Shown one piece after another: positions 49,794 to 59,025 of a stretch of 61,046 bases of DNA. This DNA is from WAPX01 sp964622075 (lineage in GTDB: Archaea > Halobacteriota > Archaeoglobi > Archaeoglobales > Archaeoglobaceae). The first letter of the stretch is position 1. Each line of letters begins with the position of its first letter. Below the pieces are notes generated by a model, which saw nothing but the letters and a program-made list of their open reading frames with translations, did not search any database and was not told the origin of the DNA. Location: assembly GCA_964622075.1 (NCBI GenBank), contig CAZUMR010000003.1, positions 1-61,046 of the forward strand. Reading direction: 5' to 3'. The position numbers were made by a program, and so were the translations under genes.

Positions 49794-50905
49794 TAATCCT
49801 TGACTTCCTTGCCCTGACTTTCGGACTGCACATAGTGCTTGTAAATCTTGGAATTGGTTTATCAACAACAGTGCCTTTCATGAAGAGAGCTGGAGAGAGG
49901 AGAGGTGACGAGTATCTGCTAAAGACTGCAAGAAAACTAATGAAATTCTACGCTGCCACTTACGGACTTGGAGGTGTTCTTGGAACGGCATTTACCGTAT
50001 TTCTGCTGAGCTTTTACCCCGGATTTCTTGGACTTGCCGGAAACATAGCGTTCGTTCCGTTCGCCCTCTCGATACTGCTGATCTGCCTGCACTTCATCTC
50101 AATAGTGATCTACTGGTACGGATGGGACAGGTTGAGTGAGAACGCACACTTCATCGCAGGACTGGCAATGATGACTTCTGCAATCCTCATACCACTTGGC
50201 TTCAGAGCTGTATTCGGATTCCTGAATGTACCGATAGGTCTCGAACTCCAGCCAAAAATCCACCTTGATGCCCTCAAGGCTCTAACCAATCCGACGTTCA
50301 TTGTGCTTTATCCCAAGAGCATAACGGCCTCCTACGCGCTTACTTTCTGCATTCTGGCAGGAGCTTTCGCTTACAGGATGCAGAGAGGAGATGAGAGAGC
50401 CAGAGATTATGCAACCATGTTTGCAAAGTACGGGCTGGTCTTTCTTATTGCAACTGCAATCCTCGGAGTGCTTTACGCTGAAACTCTCAGAGTGTACTCA
50501 CCCTACAAGTTCGACAACGTTTTCGCATTCCTTGGCACCAATGCAAAGTACGACGTCAGCTGGATGTTCATGCTCAAGATGGCGTTTGTTATCGTGCAGT
50601 TCATCGCCATAGCGTACTTCCTGAAGGCAAGGGAGAAGGGCATTCTGGCAGAAATTGCAGGAGCTGCTGGGATTGGTGCAGTGTTTACAGGAGAACTACT
50701 CAACGCATTCAGCCAGTATCCGCTGCTGATAGCAAATGTATCTGGACTGCCAGCAGCAGTCGTAAGGAGTCTTGAGGGTATTCTGAACATGGCAAAACCG
50801 AACCCCCTGACAACCATGAACAGTCTTTACGCCATAACCCTTGCATTCCTCGTACCTCTGCTGATCTGCTTCGGAGTGCTGATATACCTGATTTCGACGG
50901 ACTGA
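49790..50905 (+). CDS. Second CydA-like subunit (CydA')
   Basis: 371 residues, a shorter CydA relative: DFLALTFGLHIVLVNLGIGLSTTVPF (with H14 at the place of the N-terminal histidine), FYAATYGLGGVLGTAFTVF, IYWYGWDRLSENAHF and GFLNVPIGLEL match the CydA N-terminal half (GWDRL and the aligned helix are conserved in known CydA). The two functional glutamates are missing: the aligned helix is PFALSILLICLHFISIVIYW. The known archaeal CydAA' oxidases consist of two CydA-like subunits and no CydB, and this pair fits that type. Co-translated with cydA through the ATGA overlap. Confidence 0.82.
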   Translation: MIILDFLALTFGLHIVLVNLGIGLSTTVPFMKRAGERRGDEYLLKTARKLMKFYAATYGLGGVLGTAFTVFLLSFYPGFLGLAGNIAFVPFALSILLICLHFISIVIYWYGWDRLSENAHFIAGLAMMTSAILIPLGFRAVFGFLNVPIGLELQPKIHLDALKALTNPTFIVLYPKSITASYALTFCILAGAFAYRMQRGDERARDYATMFAKYGLVFLIATAILGVLYAETLRVYSPYKFDNVFAFLGTNAKYDVSWMFMLKMAFVIVQFIAIAYFLKAREKGILAEIAGAAGIGAVFTGELLNAFSQYPLLIANVSGLPAAVVRSLEGILNMAKPNPLTTMNSLYAITLAFLVPLLICFGVLIYLISTD

Positions 50906-50906
50906 C

Positions 50907-50941
50907 TTTCGTTTTATTTTGTTTTTTAATTTATTTTTATA
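50907..50941 (+). terminator. T-rich terminator after the cydAA' operon
   Basis: Directly after the stop the sequence is CTTTCGTTTTATTTTGTTTTTTAATTT, several T-runs typical of archaeal termination. A further perfect inverted repeat ACTTCGTCGAAGT is found at about 50996-51008. Confidence 0.6.
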
Positions 50942-51148
50942 AAAATTCTTTGCAACAGCCCTACATTGTCGCTTATAAGTTTTGCGTTTAGCACTACTTC
51001 GTCGAAGTAACTCATTCGACTAACACCTCAATCATCAGAACTGAGGCAAAGAATGCAACATAAAAATTTTCATAAGGTTCACAAAATTTCCCAAACACCC
51101 AACAAAATACAGCAAAAAGTAAAAATTAATTTAATTAAATAAAAAACC

Positions 51149-53830
51149 TCAGGACAGGTTCAGTGTTATCGTTCTTCCCTGCTCAACATCCTTATCACTC
51201 AGTGTCAGGCTTTCAACTACCTTTCCGGCCTTTATAATGTAGGGTGAAGGCTTGACAGGATAGGTTGTGTTCTGGGCATACGGTACTATAAATTCGTAAG
51301 TGCCGTTTTTCACCCTCGCTCTCTGCTCATAAACGAAAGTTCTGCCCTGATTTGTCTTAACAGTGCACTTTATGGTAACCCACTTAACTCCGGCCGGTGC
51401 CCTTCCCACGATTTTCGCTCCCTTCACATACTCGAAAATTTTAACGAAACCTGTCGTTGTTACGTTAACCTTGGGCAGCCCAAGCTTCGAGGCGTACATG
51501 TTGTCATATATACTCCTGTATATCATTTCCTCAAGACCCATCATGGAGTTCCTGCTAACAGGTTTACTTTCGTAAACCATCCTGTAATGCTTCAATCCAC
51601 ATCCATCCATTATGTGCAGCCTGGCCTCCATTGTTCTGAAGTAATTCAGACCCGGTAACTGTATTGTCGAAAATACTCTGGCACCCTGAGGTACATCCAT
51701 CGGACTCAAGGCAAGTTCAACTCTTCCATTGTACTCATACAGGTAACCGATTCCGGAATAGTACGTCATCCCTGCTTTTGCAAGACTGCCCTCAGCCCAG
51801 ACAGCCATGGCGTAAAATTTGCCTGTCGCCATCTCAACATCGCTTATTACATACTTGACATTCAGCTTGTCAGCAATCCTGTCAGCGTAGCTCTCGTTAA
51901 AAGCTGTGAAGAACGGTGCTGCACCCGGTACATTGTTGTATTTGTTGCCTATACCCTGCTGGAACGGGTTCGCTATCGGCATTCTGTGGGCTATTGCCTC
52001 AATCCAGTGTCCATAATCCCACCAGCTCATTATTCCGTAAGTTGGATGTGGATACGGGTATGGTTTCAAATGACCCGGTTTATAACCCGGCTTGTAGATC
52101 TCATAGAAGTACCTGTCATAGAAAGACTTGTAGGGTGTGTTGTTCCTCATCCAGGTTAAAGCGTGATACCACTGGTAGTTTATACCTCCAGCGTACTGAC
52201 TCTGTACATAGGATTCCCCAAGTGTTGGAGCTATCACAAACAGAGATGAAGCAAGCAATGCAACTATCGTTATTACTGCCAGAGTCTGCTTTTTGGAGTT
52301 TAAGCCTGCTTTCAGTTCTTTAAAGAATTCTGCACTCAGCTCAGATTCTTTACCAAGATTAAGCAATGCATCCACTGCTGCTGGAAAGGCTATGCCAAGA
52401 GCGAACGGGAACTTGTTGACATCCATTCTCAAAATTAACAGACCAATAATCCAGAGAGCCGTTACAGTATACAGCCTTGTCGTTTTCCCTTCAGTGTAGT
52501 AGGAGGAGTAAACGTTCAGCAAGTAAACAAGGAATACTGCAGAGAAAATGGCCGTCACTGCTCCAAAGTAGTATGCAAACCTGTTCTGCCCACACAAAGC
52601 CACAAACATTACTGTGGCCCATACAAGTATCAGCAGGTAAACATCCTTTCTCTTTCTGTAAAGCCAGTAAATGGCACAGATGTAGCCAGGTATTGCGAAG
52701 AAGAAAGTCATACCAAAGTTCAGCCATGCCGGAATGAAGCTAAACTGGCCACCCATTGTAAAGAAGGGCTGCATTTCTGCAACCGTGAGAGCTCCACCTC
52801 TTGGACGTAAAACACCCAGAACGCTCATAAGGTCATGCACAAATCTTGGAGAGATTGTAAGTGCTATTATTGCGACGATAGCGGTAGAACCTACGATAGT
52901 TGCCGGTACAGTATATTCCGGCAAGGATTTTATCTTCTGAAAACGTTCAATTAAATAAAATATAACGAGCACAGCAGAGAAAGCAAGAACTACTAAAAGC
53001 TGGAAAGGTGAATAACAAACCTCGCTAAATCCGGGATAGTGGAAAGCGAAAGGCAGGTAGACAAGAGCAGCCACAGCAAACATCACTGCCCCGGCCAGTG
53101 CAGAATTACTCTTGTCACCTTTAATCCACCTGCCCGCCAAGTAAAGCAGGAAGACGTAAAGAGTAATTATTGGTGCAAGAATGAATCCGGGAGCCCAGGT
53201 ATCAAGGTAACTTCCAAACGCTATACCGGCAAGCACTGGAGCTATTACCCTTTTACTCCTGAGATTTTCGATTGCATCTCTGTCTCTCCACACGTTAAGG
53301 GAGTAAGCGTATAATGCAAGAGATGTTACCATCCAGAACGTTTCCCACACGTGGTGGTCGTTAAATCCCAGAATGCTCCTTGCAAGTAACTGCCCCGGTA
53401 CTATCACCACAAGGAATGCTGCAAAGGCTCCGGCTTTTTTCCCGAAAATTTCTCTCGTTAGCAGATAGACGGGAAGGGCGAGCAATGTACCGCCAATGGT
53501 AGGTATGAAGGCTATTACAGACCTTACTTGGGCAGGAGTGTGTGCTCCTGCCAGAATGGATGCTATAGCACTCGTATAAACAAGGAACGGTCCAAAGTGA
53601 ACGTAAGAGCCGTATGGATAGTACGTGAAAGCGTCGAACCAGATCCTGTTTGGAAAGTTATGTATGCAGTTTATTATAAGCCTGTAGTAGTACCACGGGT
53701 CGTTTCCTCCAAGTATAGTCGTCCAGCTAAAAACCGCATGCCATGGACGTATTATTCTGAGATAAAGGCTGACAGCAAAAGCTGCGATTATGAAGGGTAC
53801 ATGCCAGAATTTTTCAACTTTTCCCGTCAT
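51149..53830 (-). CDS. aglB: Oligosaccharyltransferase AglB (STT3 family)
   Basis: 893 residues. Transfers lipid-linked oligosaccharide to Asn in N-X-S/T sequons on the outer face of the membrane. About 13 N-terminal membrane helices carry the DxD-like TILGGNDPWYYYRLI; the soluble C-terminal part has the catalytic WWDYG at about residues 603-607 (MSWWDYGHWIEAIAHR), then the P1-domain-like region and a C-terminal beta domain. A TATA-like CTTTAAATTAAC at about 53851-53862 is 21-32 bp before the ATG, so the message is probably leaderless. A single-gene transcript. Confidence 0.93.
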   Translation of the reverse strand: MTGKVEKFWHVPFIIAAFAVSLYLRIIRPWHAVFSWTTILGGNDPWYYYRLIINCIHNFPNRIWFDAFTYYPYGSYVHFGPFLVYTSAIASILAGAHTPAQVRSVIAFIPTIGGTLLALPVYLLTREIFGKKAGAFAAFLVVIVPGQLLARSILGFNDHHVWETFWMVTSLALYAYSLNVWRDRDAIENLRSKRVIAPVLAGIAFGSYLDTWAPGFILAPIITLYVFLLYLAGRWIKGDKSNSALAGAVMFAVAALVYLPFAFHYPGFSEVCYSPFQLLVVLAFSAVLVIFYLIERFQKIKSLPEYTVPATIVGSTAIVAIIALTISPRFVHDLMSVLGVLRPRGGALTVAEMQPFFTMGGQFSFIPAWLNFGMTFFFAIPGYICAIYWLYRKRKDVYLLILVWATVMFVALCGQNRFAYYFGAVTAIFSAVFLVYLLNVYSSYYTEGKTTRLYTVTALWIIGLLILRMDVNKFPFALGIAFPAAVDALLNLGKESELSAEFFKELKAGLNSKKQTLAVITIVALLASSLFVIAPTLGESYVQSQYAGGINYQWYHALTWMRNNTPYKSFYDRYFYEIYKPGYKPGHLKPYPYPHPTYGIMSWWDYGHWIEAIAHRMPIANPFQQGIGNKYNNVPGAAPFFTAFNESYADRIADKLNVKYVISDVEMATGKFYAMAVWAEGSLAKAGMTYYSGIGYLYEYNGRVELALSPMDVPQGARVFSTIQLPGLNYFRTMEARLHIMDGCGLKHYRMVYESKPVSRNSMMGLEEMIYRSIYDNMYASKLGLPKVNVTTTGFVKIFEYVKGAKIVGRAPAGVKWVTIKCTVKTNQGRTFVYEQRARVKNGTYEFIVPYAQNTTYPVKPSPYIIKAGKVVESLTLSDKDVEQGRTITLNLS

Positions 53831-53976
53831 TGCTGGCCTTAGAAGCGAGAGTTAATTTAAAGTTTTCTTGCTTTGTTCGAACCCGTGTTGTAGACCGATT
53901 TGGTTTTAAATTTTTATTTTTCTTAAATTTATATCTTTGGTACTTGGATATACTAATATAAAGCAAAAATCAAAAA

Positions 53977-54564
53977 TCAAATCAACTTCTGCATGATTAT
54001 CCTGAAGTACCCCACATAAGGAATTCTGTAAACAGCCACTCCAAGAATCCAGTCTGGCTTGACCGGCTGAGTTAGTTCAGGTTCATCGGGAATAGGATTG
54101 TGGTCACCCTGAGTTATGTAGCCAGAGCTCTGAGCTATCACAACTTTCCCCACTGACTTGTTGGTCACAATTAGCATGCCGTGATAGTACCTCAGCTCCC
54201 CAAGCTTTCCCGTGCTCCTGTTTATACCAAGTATGGGCTGACCTCTGTTGACCCAAGTTATGACCCTGTGTATTATGGGCGTCTTACCTCTATTACCGTT
54301 TGGATAGTAGATTATAACATCGCCGTAATCACCAAAAGACTTGTAACCCGTTTTTTTGCCCTCAACCCAAGTGACTATATGTTTTTTAGCCGGACTCACG
54401 AGAATTACAACGTCTCCTATGTTCAAATGAGGTACCATGCTTCCAGATTCTACAGCAACCATGAACGGCCATGCACCTGTCAGAAAGTAACCGACACCAA
54501 GCACGACCGCAACTATAATTAGTGCAGTGGCCAAATCTCTGACGATCTCCGGAACTTTGTCCAT
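53977..54564 (-). CDS. Signal peptidase I (archaeal/ER Sec11-type)
   Basis: 195 residues from the ATG at 54564 (MDKVPEIVRDLATALIIVAVVLGVGYF). One N-terminal membrane helix, then Ser42 in VAVESGSMVPHL, His99 in KTPIIHRVITW (His replaces the bacterial lysine in the archaeal/eukaryotic type) and the box E-like YITQGDHNPIPDE. It removes signal peptides from exported proteins. The start is only 18 bp from that of the divergent polB. A TATA-like CTTTAATTACC at 54586-54596 lies within the start of polB. The frame extends upstream to 54657 but that overlaps polB. Confidence 0.88.
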   Translation of the reverse strand: MDKVPEIVRDLATALIIVAVVLGVGYFLTGAWPFMVAVESGSMVPHLNIGDVVILVSPAKKHIVTWVEGKKTGYKSFGDYGDVIIYYPNGNRGKTPIIHRVITWVNRGQPILGINRSTGKLGELRYYHGMLIVTNKSVGKVVIAQSSGYITQGDHNPIPDEPELTQPVKPDWILGVAVYRIPYVGYFRIIMQKLI

Positions 54565-54582
54565 GCGGTGGAGGAATAACGG

Positions 54583-56142
54583 ATGGTAATTAAAGATATC
54601 GACGCCGAGAGCAAACTTATAGTGAAAAAGTTCGCTGTTGAAGGGTTTAACGTTCATCCAAAAGCAGTGGAGTTACTCAGAAGTTTTGACAGGTCAAGGT
54701 TAGACGACGTTATCGGCCTTGTATGCAAAAACTGCTCAGGTTCATTCATAATAACTCTTGAGGACGTGAAAAAAGCCATAAAAGCCATGGAAGAAATCGA
54801 CAGAAGAGATAGTAAAGAAAACGGGAGAAAAGAAGGGAGAAAAGAAAATAGAAAAGAAAACGGAAGAAAAATGCTGAAAAGTGTTCCAAAGAGAACTGAC
54901 TCGGAAATAGCTGGGAGAACAGGAAAAAGAGTGGAAAAGTTTCAGGATGGGCTCATTCAGGTTTTGAAAGACGTTAGCGGTAACTCCTGCTGTCAGGGAA
55001 GAGTGGAAGATTTTGTAGCCTACTTCAACTCAAGGTATGAGAAGCTTTCATCAATACTCAGGGCAAGAATAAATCCCGTCCCGATTTCAGCCCTGAGAAA
55101 CGTGAGATCTCAGAGTGTAGAAATTATAGGAATGGTTAACGATGTCAGAGAAACGAGTAACGGAAATGCCGTTATTGAGCTGGAGGATAAAACAGGAATG
55201 ACAACAGCAATAGCAACTGGAAAGCTGAAGGATGAGGCTCTGGAGCTGCTTGGAGATGAAGTTATAGCCGTAAGCGGAACGTGGAATGGAAGATGCCTGA
55301 TAGCAGACAGAATTACCTTTCCAGATGTGCCCATAAACGGCAATGGAAAAAAAGACTGGGGGTTTGGTATAGCGTTCATTTCAGACACTCACTTTGGCAG
55401 CGAGACATTTATGGAAGATGCATGGAACAGATTTGTGAGTTTCATGAACTGCGAGAGCGGTAATGAAAAGCTGAATGAGGTTGCAGAGAGCATAAAATAC
55501 ATAGTTCTTGCAGGAGATGTCGTTGATGGAGTTGGAATATATCCGGGGCAGGAGAATGAACTTTCAATCGCAGATATTTACGGGCAATACGAATTTGCAG
55601 CCGAACAGATAGAGAAGCTGCCTAAGAATGTGAAGATCATACTCTCCCCGGGAAACCACGATGCTGTAAGGCAGGCTGAGCCTCAGCCAAAGTTACCCAA
55701 AGAGTTTGCATCGCTTTTCCCGAACAACGTAATTCACGTTGGAAATCCTGCTCTTGTAACTCTTGACGGCGTAAAAATCCAGATATACCATGGCAGAAGC
55801 ATAGACGATCTGATAACAAGAATTCCGAGACTCGGTTACGAGAAGCCGGAAGAGGCAGTAATAGAGCTGCTGAAAAGGAGACATCTTTCGCCAGCCTATG
55901 GAAAGAGATCGCCGATAGCTCCTGAAAAGGAGGATTACCTTGTGATAGAGGAGGTTCCAGATGTTCTGCATACAGGACATGTGCACACCTTTGGAGCTGC
56001 ATTTTACAGAGGTGTGTTTGCAATAAACTCAAGCACCTGGCAGTCTCAGACAGAATTCCAGAAGAAAATGAACCTCAACCCGATGCCGGGGATAGTGGCA
56101 GTTTACAACGGAAACAGGGTTGCCAAGCTGAGGTTTGCCTGA
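54583..56142 (+). CDS. polB: DNA polymerase D small subunit (DP1)
   Basis: 519 residues. DP1 partners the catalytic DP2 subunit of the archaeal replicase and has Mre11-like 3'-5' exonuclease activity. Phosphoesterase motifs: ISDTHFGSETF, LAGDVVDGVGIYPGQ, SPGNHDAVRQAEPQPKLP, YHGRSIDDLI and HTGHVHTFGA. The N-terminal 60 residues are a helical domain, followed by a Lys/Arg/Glu/Asn-rich linker with repeated (K/R)EN(G/R)RK units (about residues 80-96), then the OB fold (VEIIGMVNDVRETSNGNAVIELEDKTG). GGAGG lies 9 nt before the ATG, so the mRNA has a leader that must start inside the signal peptidase gene. Confidence 0.93.
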   Translation: MVIKDIDAESKLIVKKFAVEGFNVHPKAVELLRSFDRSRLDDVIGLVCKNCSGSFIITLEDVKKAIKAMEEIDRRDSKENGRKEGRKENRKENGRKMLKSVPKRTDSEIAGRTGKRVEKFQDGLIQVLKDVSGNSCCQGRVEDFVAYFNSRYEKLSSILRARINPVPISALRNVRSQSVEIIGMVNDVRETSNGNAVIELEDKTGMTTAIATGKLKDEALELLGDEVIAVSGTWNGRCLIADRITFPDVPINGNGKKDWGFGIAFISDTHFGSETFMEDAWNRFVSFMNCESGNEKLNEVAESIKYIVLAGDVVDGVGIYPGQENELSIADIYGQYEFAAEQIEKLPKNVKIILSPGNHDAVRQAEPQPKLPKEFASLFPNNVIHVGNPALVTLDGVKIQIYHGRSIDDLITRIPRLGYEKPEEAVIELLKRRHLSPAYGKRSPIAPEKEDYLVIEEVPDVLHTGHVHTFGAAFYRGVFAINSSTWQSQTEFQKKMNLNPMPGIVAVYNGNRVAKLRFA

Positions 56143-56171
56143 TTTCTGGAGAATTTCCGGAGATGTTTTCA

Positions 56172-56639
56172 ATGACCAAGAAAATTCCTTATCAGGAGTT
56201 CAAGCTCAGAACTATCTTCTCAGGAGAGCAGAAAGGGCAAAAAGAGACAGAGCAGGGAAAAATAAGAGGAAAAATGCTGTTATCAAGGAGTCCAGTTTCA
56301 TTTCTTGGGGATGTAAATCTGGATGGTGTCGTTGTTGTAGACGATAGCGATGTCAGGGGAGAAAGAATTGATGGAAAAATTTTTGCGTTTCCGTATGGAA
56401 GGGGATCTACTGTAGGGACATACGTAATTCTGAGGCTGTCGAAAGCTGGCAAAGCTCCCATGGCCATAATCAACAAAAAGACTGAAAGCATAATTGCCGC
56501 AGGGGCAGTGATATCAAGGATACCTCTGTTCGATTCACCGGAACCGGATCTGTTCAGTTATCTAAAACCGGGAAATTACGAGGTGGAGATCAGAGTGGGG
56601 GAAAAGGAGAGTTTGCTGAGAATTCTTGAATTCTTCTAA
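56172..56639 (+). CDS. Phosphomevalonate dehydratase small subunit (aconitase-X swivel, DUF126)
   Basis: 155 residues. With a large aconitase-X-like subunit it dehydrates 5-phosphomevalonate to trans-anhydromevalonate phosphate in the archaeal mevalonate pathway. The core is RGKMLLSRSPVSFLGDVNLDGVVVVDDSDVRGERIDGKIFAFPYGRGSTVGTYVILRLSKAGKAPMAIINKKTESIIAAGAVISRIPLFDSP, with GRGSTVGTYVI as the signature. The large subunit gene is not in this window. GGAG lies 8 nt before the ATG at 56172; an ATG at 56163 overlaps it. It follows polB by about 30 bp. Confidence 0.88.
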   Translation: MTKKIPYQEFKLRTIFSGEQKGQKETEQGKIRGKMLLSRSPVSFLGDVNLDGVVVVDDSDVRGERIDGKIFAFPYGRGSTVGTYVILRLSKAGKAPMAIINKKTESIIAAGAVISRIPLFDSPEPDLFSYLKPGNYEVEIRVGEKESLLRILEFF

Positions 56640-56679
56640 CCTGCTTATAATGAATCATAAAATCAGGAGCTGAAAGATT

Positions 56680-57753
56680 ATGGTAAAAAATGTAGAAAAT
56701 CATGAATCAGTAAAAAAACAGGAGCTTGAGGAGATTGTAAATGAAATAAAGAGCATATTCAGGGTTTACTGGGAGGAGAGAGATGAAAACGGTGTAAAAC
56801 TGTACATTCTCAACCCAAACCCAGCAATAGTGGAAGCGATAGCCTCAAGGACTGAAAACTGGGATGTCAGTCTGAAGGAAAGACTTGGCGAACAGTATGT
56901 GGAGATAGTGAAGAAAAAGCCTGAGAAAAATCGTGTCTGGCTGAACATACTGCTTTTAATTCTTACATTCCTGTCAACGACGTACGTGGGTATGGGATTT
57001 TACCAGAAAAACAAACTTCTTGGAGGAATCGTTTTTTCATTCGCAATACTCTTTGTTCTTGGCAGCCATGAAATGGGGCACTACTTTGCTGCAAGAAGAT
57101 GGAAAGTAAAGACATCTCTACCTTACTTCATCCCGGCACCAACAATTCTCGGGACGTTTGGTGCTGTCATAATGCAGAAGAGTAACTGTCCGAACAGAAA
57201 GGCCCTCTTTGATATTGGCGTTTCCGGCCCTCTCATTGGAGTTCTTGCTTCGATAATTGTAACCTACATAGGTTTAAAAATGGGGCCGGTATCAGCAAGC
57301 GGGACATCCATGTACGTTCAGATAGGAACTCCGCCACTCTTTGACTTTCTTGCAAAGCTTGCCGGATTTAATGGAAAGTTCATGAGTCCCGTGGCTTTTG
57401 CCGGCTGGGTGGGCATGTTTCTCACATGCCTCAACATGATACCCGCCGGTCAGCTCGACGGAGGGCACGTGCTGAGAGCCATGATTGGTGAAGCAAGCAA
57501 CAGGGTTTCAAGAATTATGCCCTTCGTCCTGCTGGGTATAGGCTACATAGCTGACGAGTACTACGGTGGTGGGGCCGGAGGAATATGGGTCGTCTGGTCA
57601 CTGATAGTACTTCTGTTCTCACTTGCACCACATCCGAGGCCGGTGGATGATGAAACACCGATAGACAAAAAAAGGTATATCGCTGGAATTGCTGCCTTCC
57701 TGATTGCAGCTCTCTGCTTCACCCCCGCTCCATTCAGGATACATTCAGGATAG
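56680..57753 (+). CDS. Site-2 protease-type membrane metallopeptidase (M50)
   Basis: 357 residues. An N-terminal soluble part of about 90 residues precedes six or so membrane helices. The zinc motif SHEMGHYFAARRW (HExxH) and the distal NMIPAGQLDGGHVLRAM (the Asp ligand in LDGGH) are complete. It cleaves substrates within the membrane; targets are unknown. About 40 bp after the previous gene. The end carries a CATTCAGGAT duplication near the stop. Confidence 0.88.
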   Translation: MVKNVENHESVKKQELEEIVNEIKSIFRVYWEERDENGVKLYILNPNPAIVEAIASRTENWDVSLKERLGEQYVEIVKKKPEKNRVWLNILLLILTFLSTTYVGMGFYQKNKLLGGIVFSFAILFVLGSHEMGHYFAARRWKVKTSLPYFIPAPTILGTFGAVIMQKSNCPNRKALFDIGVSGPLIGVLASIIVTYIGLKMGPVSASGTSMYVQIGTPPLFDFLAKLAGFNGKFMSPVAFAGWVGMFLTCLNMIPAGQLDGGHVLRAMIGEASNRVSRIMPFVLLGIGYIADEYYGGGAGGIWVVWSLIVLLFSLAPHPRPVDDETPIDKKRYIAGIAAFLIAALCFTPAPFRIHSG

Positions 57754-57816
57754 GAAAGCCGGATAGGAGAGTCCTGAAACTGATGCTTACTATCTTTTAC
57801 TCAGTCACTCAACCAG

Positions 57817-58128
57817 TCACTCAACCCACCAGAGCCACAGTCCTTTTGCCACTTTTGCTCTCCTGCCCTTTATCTTTCCCTCTATTGCAAGCTTTTGCAG
57901 AGCTCTCAGAGTGACTCTCCTGTTCATACCTATCATCTGGGCTATCTCTGATGTCGCAAGAGGTCCATCAACGGAAGAAAGAATTTTCATAATTCTTTCC
58001 CTAACTTCTTCCTCCGAATACATCCTAACGTCCTCCATATTCACACCATCTCCATTCTTTTTGCGTTTTTTCGCACCACTCTCTCTTTTTTCTCCTCTCT
58101 TTCCGCCCCCGGAAAGAGGAGCGGTCAT
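57817..58128 (-). CDS. Winged helix-turn-helix protein
   Basis: 103 residues. The N-terminal 30 residues are Lys/Arg/Gly-rich and disordered, then EEVRERIMKILSSVDGPLATSEIAQMIGMNRRVTLRALQKLAIEGKIKGRRAKVAKGLWLWWVE forms a MarR/ArsR-like winged helix with the recognition helix RRVTLRALQKL. It is probably a DNA-binding regulator. Its 3' end lies opposite the protease gene. GGTGGTTTAA precedes the ATG. Target unknown. Confidence 0.8.
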   Translation of the reverse strand: MTAPLSGGGKRGEKRESGAKKRKKNGDGVNMEDVRMYSEEEVRERIMKILSSVDGPLATSEIAQMIGMNRRVTLRALQKLAIEGKIKGRRAKVAKGLWLWWVE

Positions 58129-58220
58129 TTAAACCACCCTCTACATTTTACGTAATATTTTATCTTTTATCTATGTTTACCAGACATAATGCATAAAAAT
58201 TTAAAAATATAAAATTAAAA

Positions 58221-58928
58221 CTAACAAACACAGACGCTCATCGCCGGAAACACCTTCAGCCTAACGCTCCTACCCTTAATCAGTCCCCTCTTGGCAACAA
58301 GGTAAATCTCGCTCAACGCAAAGCTTGCATCAGACAGTATTCTGACCTTTCCCCTTTTTACCGTAACTTCCCTCAACTCATCCGGAATTCCCATCACTCC
58401 TTTCTTAAAGGAAACAATCCCTGCTTTGACGTACACAGGCTTCCATACAGCCCTGCCCTTTCCTATGTCCTCGCTTACATCAACTCCAGCATCGAGGATG
58501 CATCTTCTTATTCTGAACGAGTAGTCTCCACTAACCTTCAGCTCATCTCCGTATTCCACCTTAATCCCGTTGTTTCTCACATTTTCAGCAGCTACTTCAA
58601 GTTTCATACCGGTCAGAGGCATGAAGTACGAATTTCCGACTCTGACACACCTGCCAAAAACAACGCCTTCCTCACTGTCGTCAAGAATGTAACCACCGTA
58701 AAACGGGTCAACCCTGACTCTGTTTCCCCTGAATTTGCCCTCACTCCTGAAGTAGTTCAGATACCTTGCCTGATCTCCCACGTAAACTGTGTATAGAGCA
58801 AGCATCGGGTGCTTTCTTATCATTGTGTAGTCTCTCAGTCTCTTACCAGCAAAGTAGATGCCCACCTCTCCTTCCACTTCCTCGGAAAACGTTAAGTACC
58901 CGTTTTCATACTCTACATCCGGCTTCAT
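58221..58928 (-). CDS. Protein of unknown function, beta-rich
   Basis: 235 residues; I recognise no family. No signal peptide or membrane segment is evident. The pattern alternates short strands and Gly/Asp turns (VGIYFAGKRLRDYTMIRKHPMLALYTVYVGDQARYLNYF; VRVDPFYGGYILDDSEEGVVFGRCVRVGNSYFMP; VWKPVYVKAGIVSFKKGVMGIPDELREVTVKRGKVRILSD). Four cysteines, two of them in the last residues (MSVCVC), might bind a metal. GGGGG lies before the ATG. It is flanked by a regulator and by transport genes, with no operon partner. Confidence 0.7.
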   Translation of the reverse strand: MKPDVEYENGYLTFSEEVEGEVGIYFAGKRLRDYTMIRKHPMLALYTVYVGDQARYLNYFRSEGKFRGNRVRVDPFYGGYILDDSEEGVVFGRCVRVGNSYFMPLTGMKLEVAAENVRNNGIKVEYGDELKVSGDYSFRIRRCILDAGVDVSEDIGKGRAVWKPVYVKAGIVSFKKGVMGIPDELREVTVKRGKVRILSDASFALSEIYLVAKRGLIKGRSVRLKVFPAMSVCVC

Positions 58929-59025
58929 ACCCCCTACCCCCAGTTTATTTTTTAATTTTTTAGATTTGATCTTTGGATTTAACCTAACAGAATATCAAAA
59001 AAATAAAAATTAAAAATTAAAGCAC

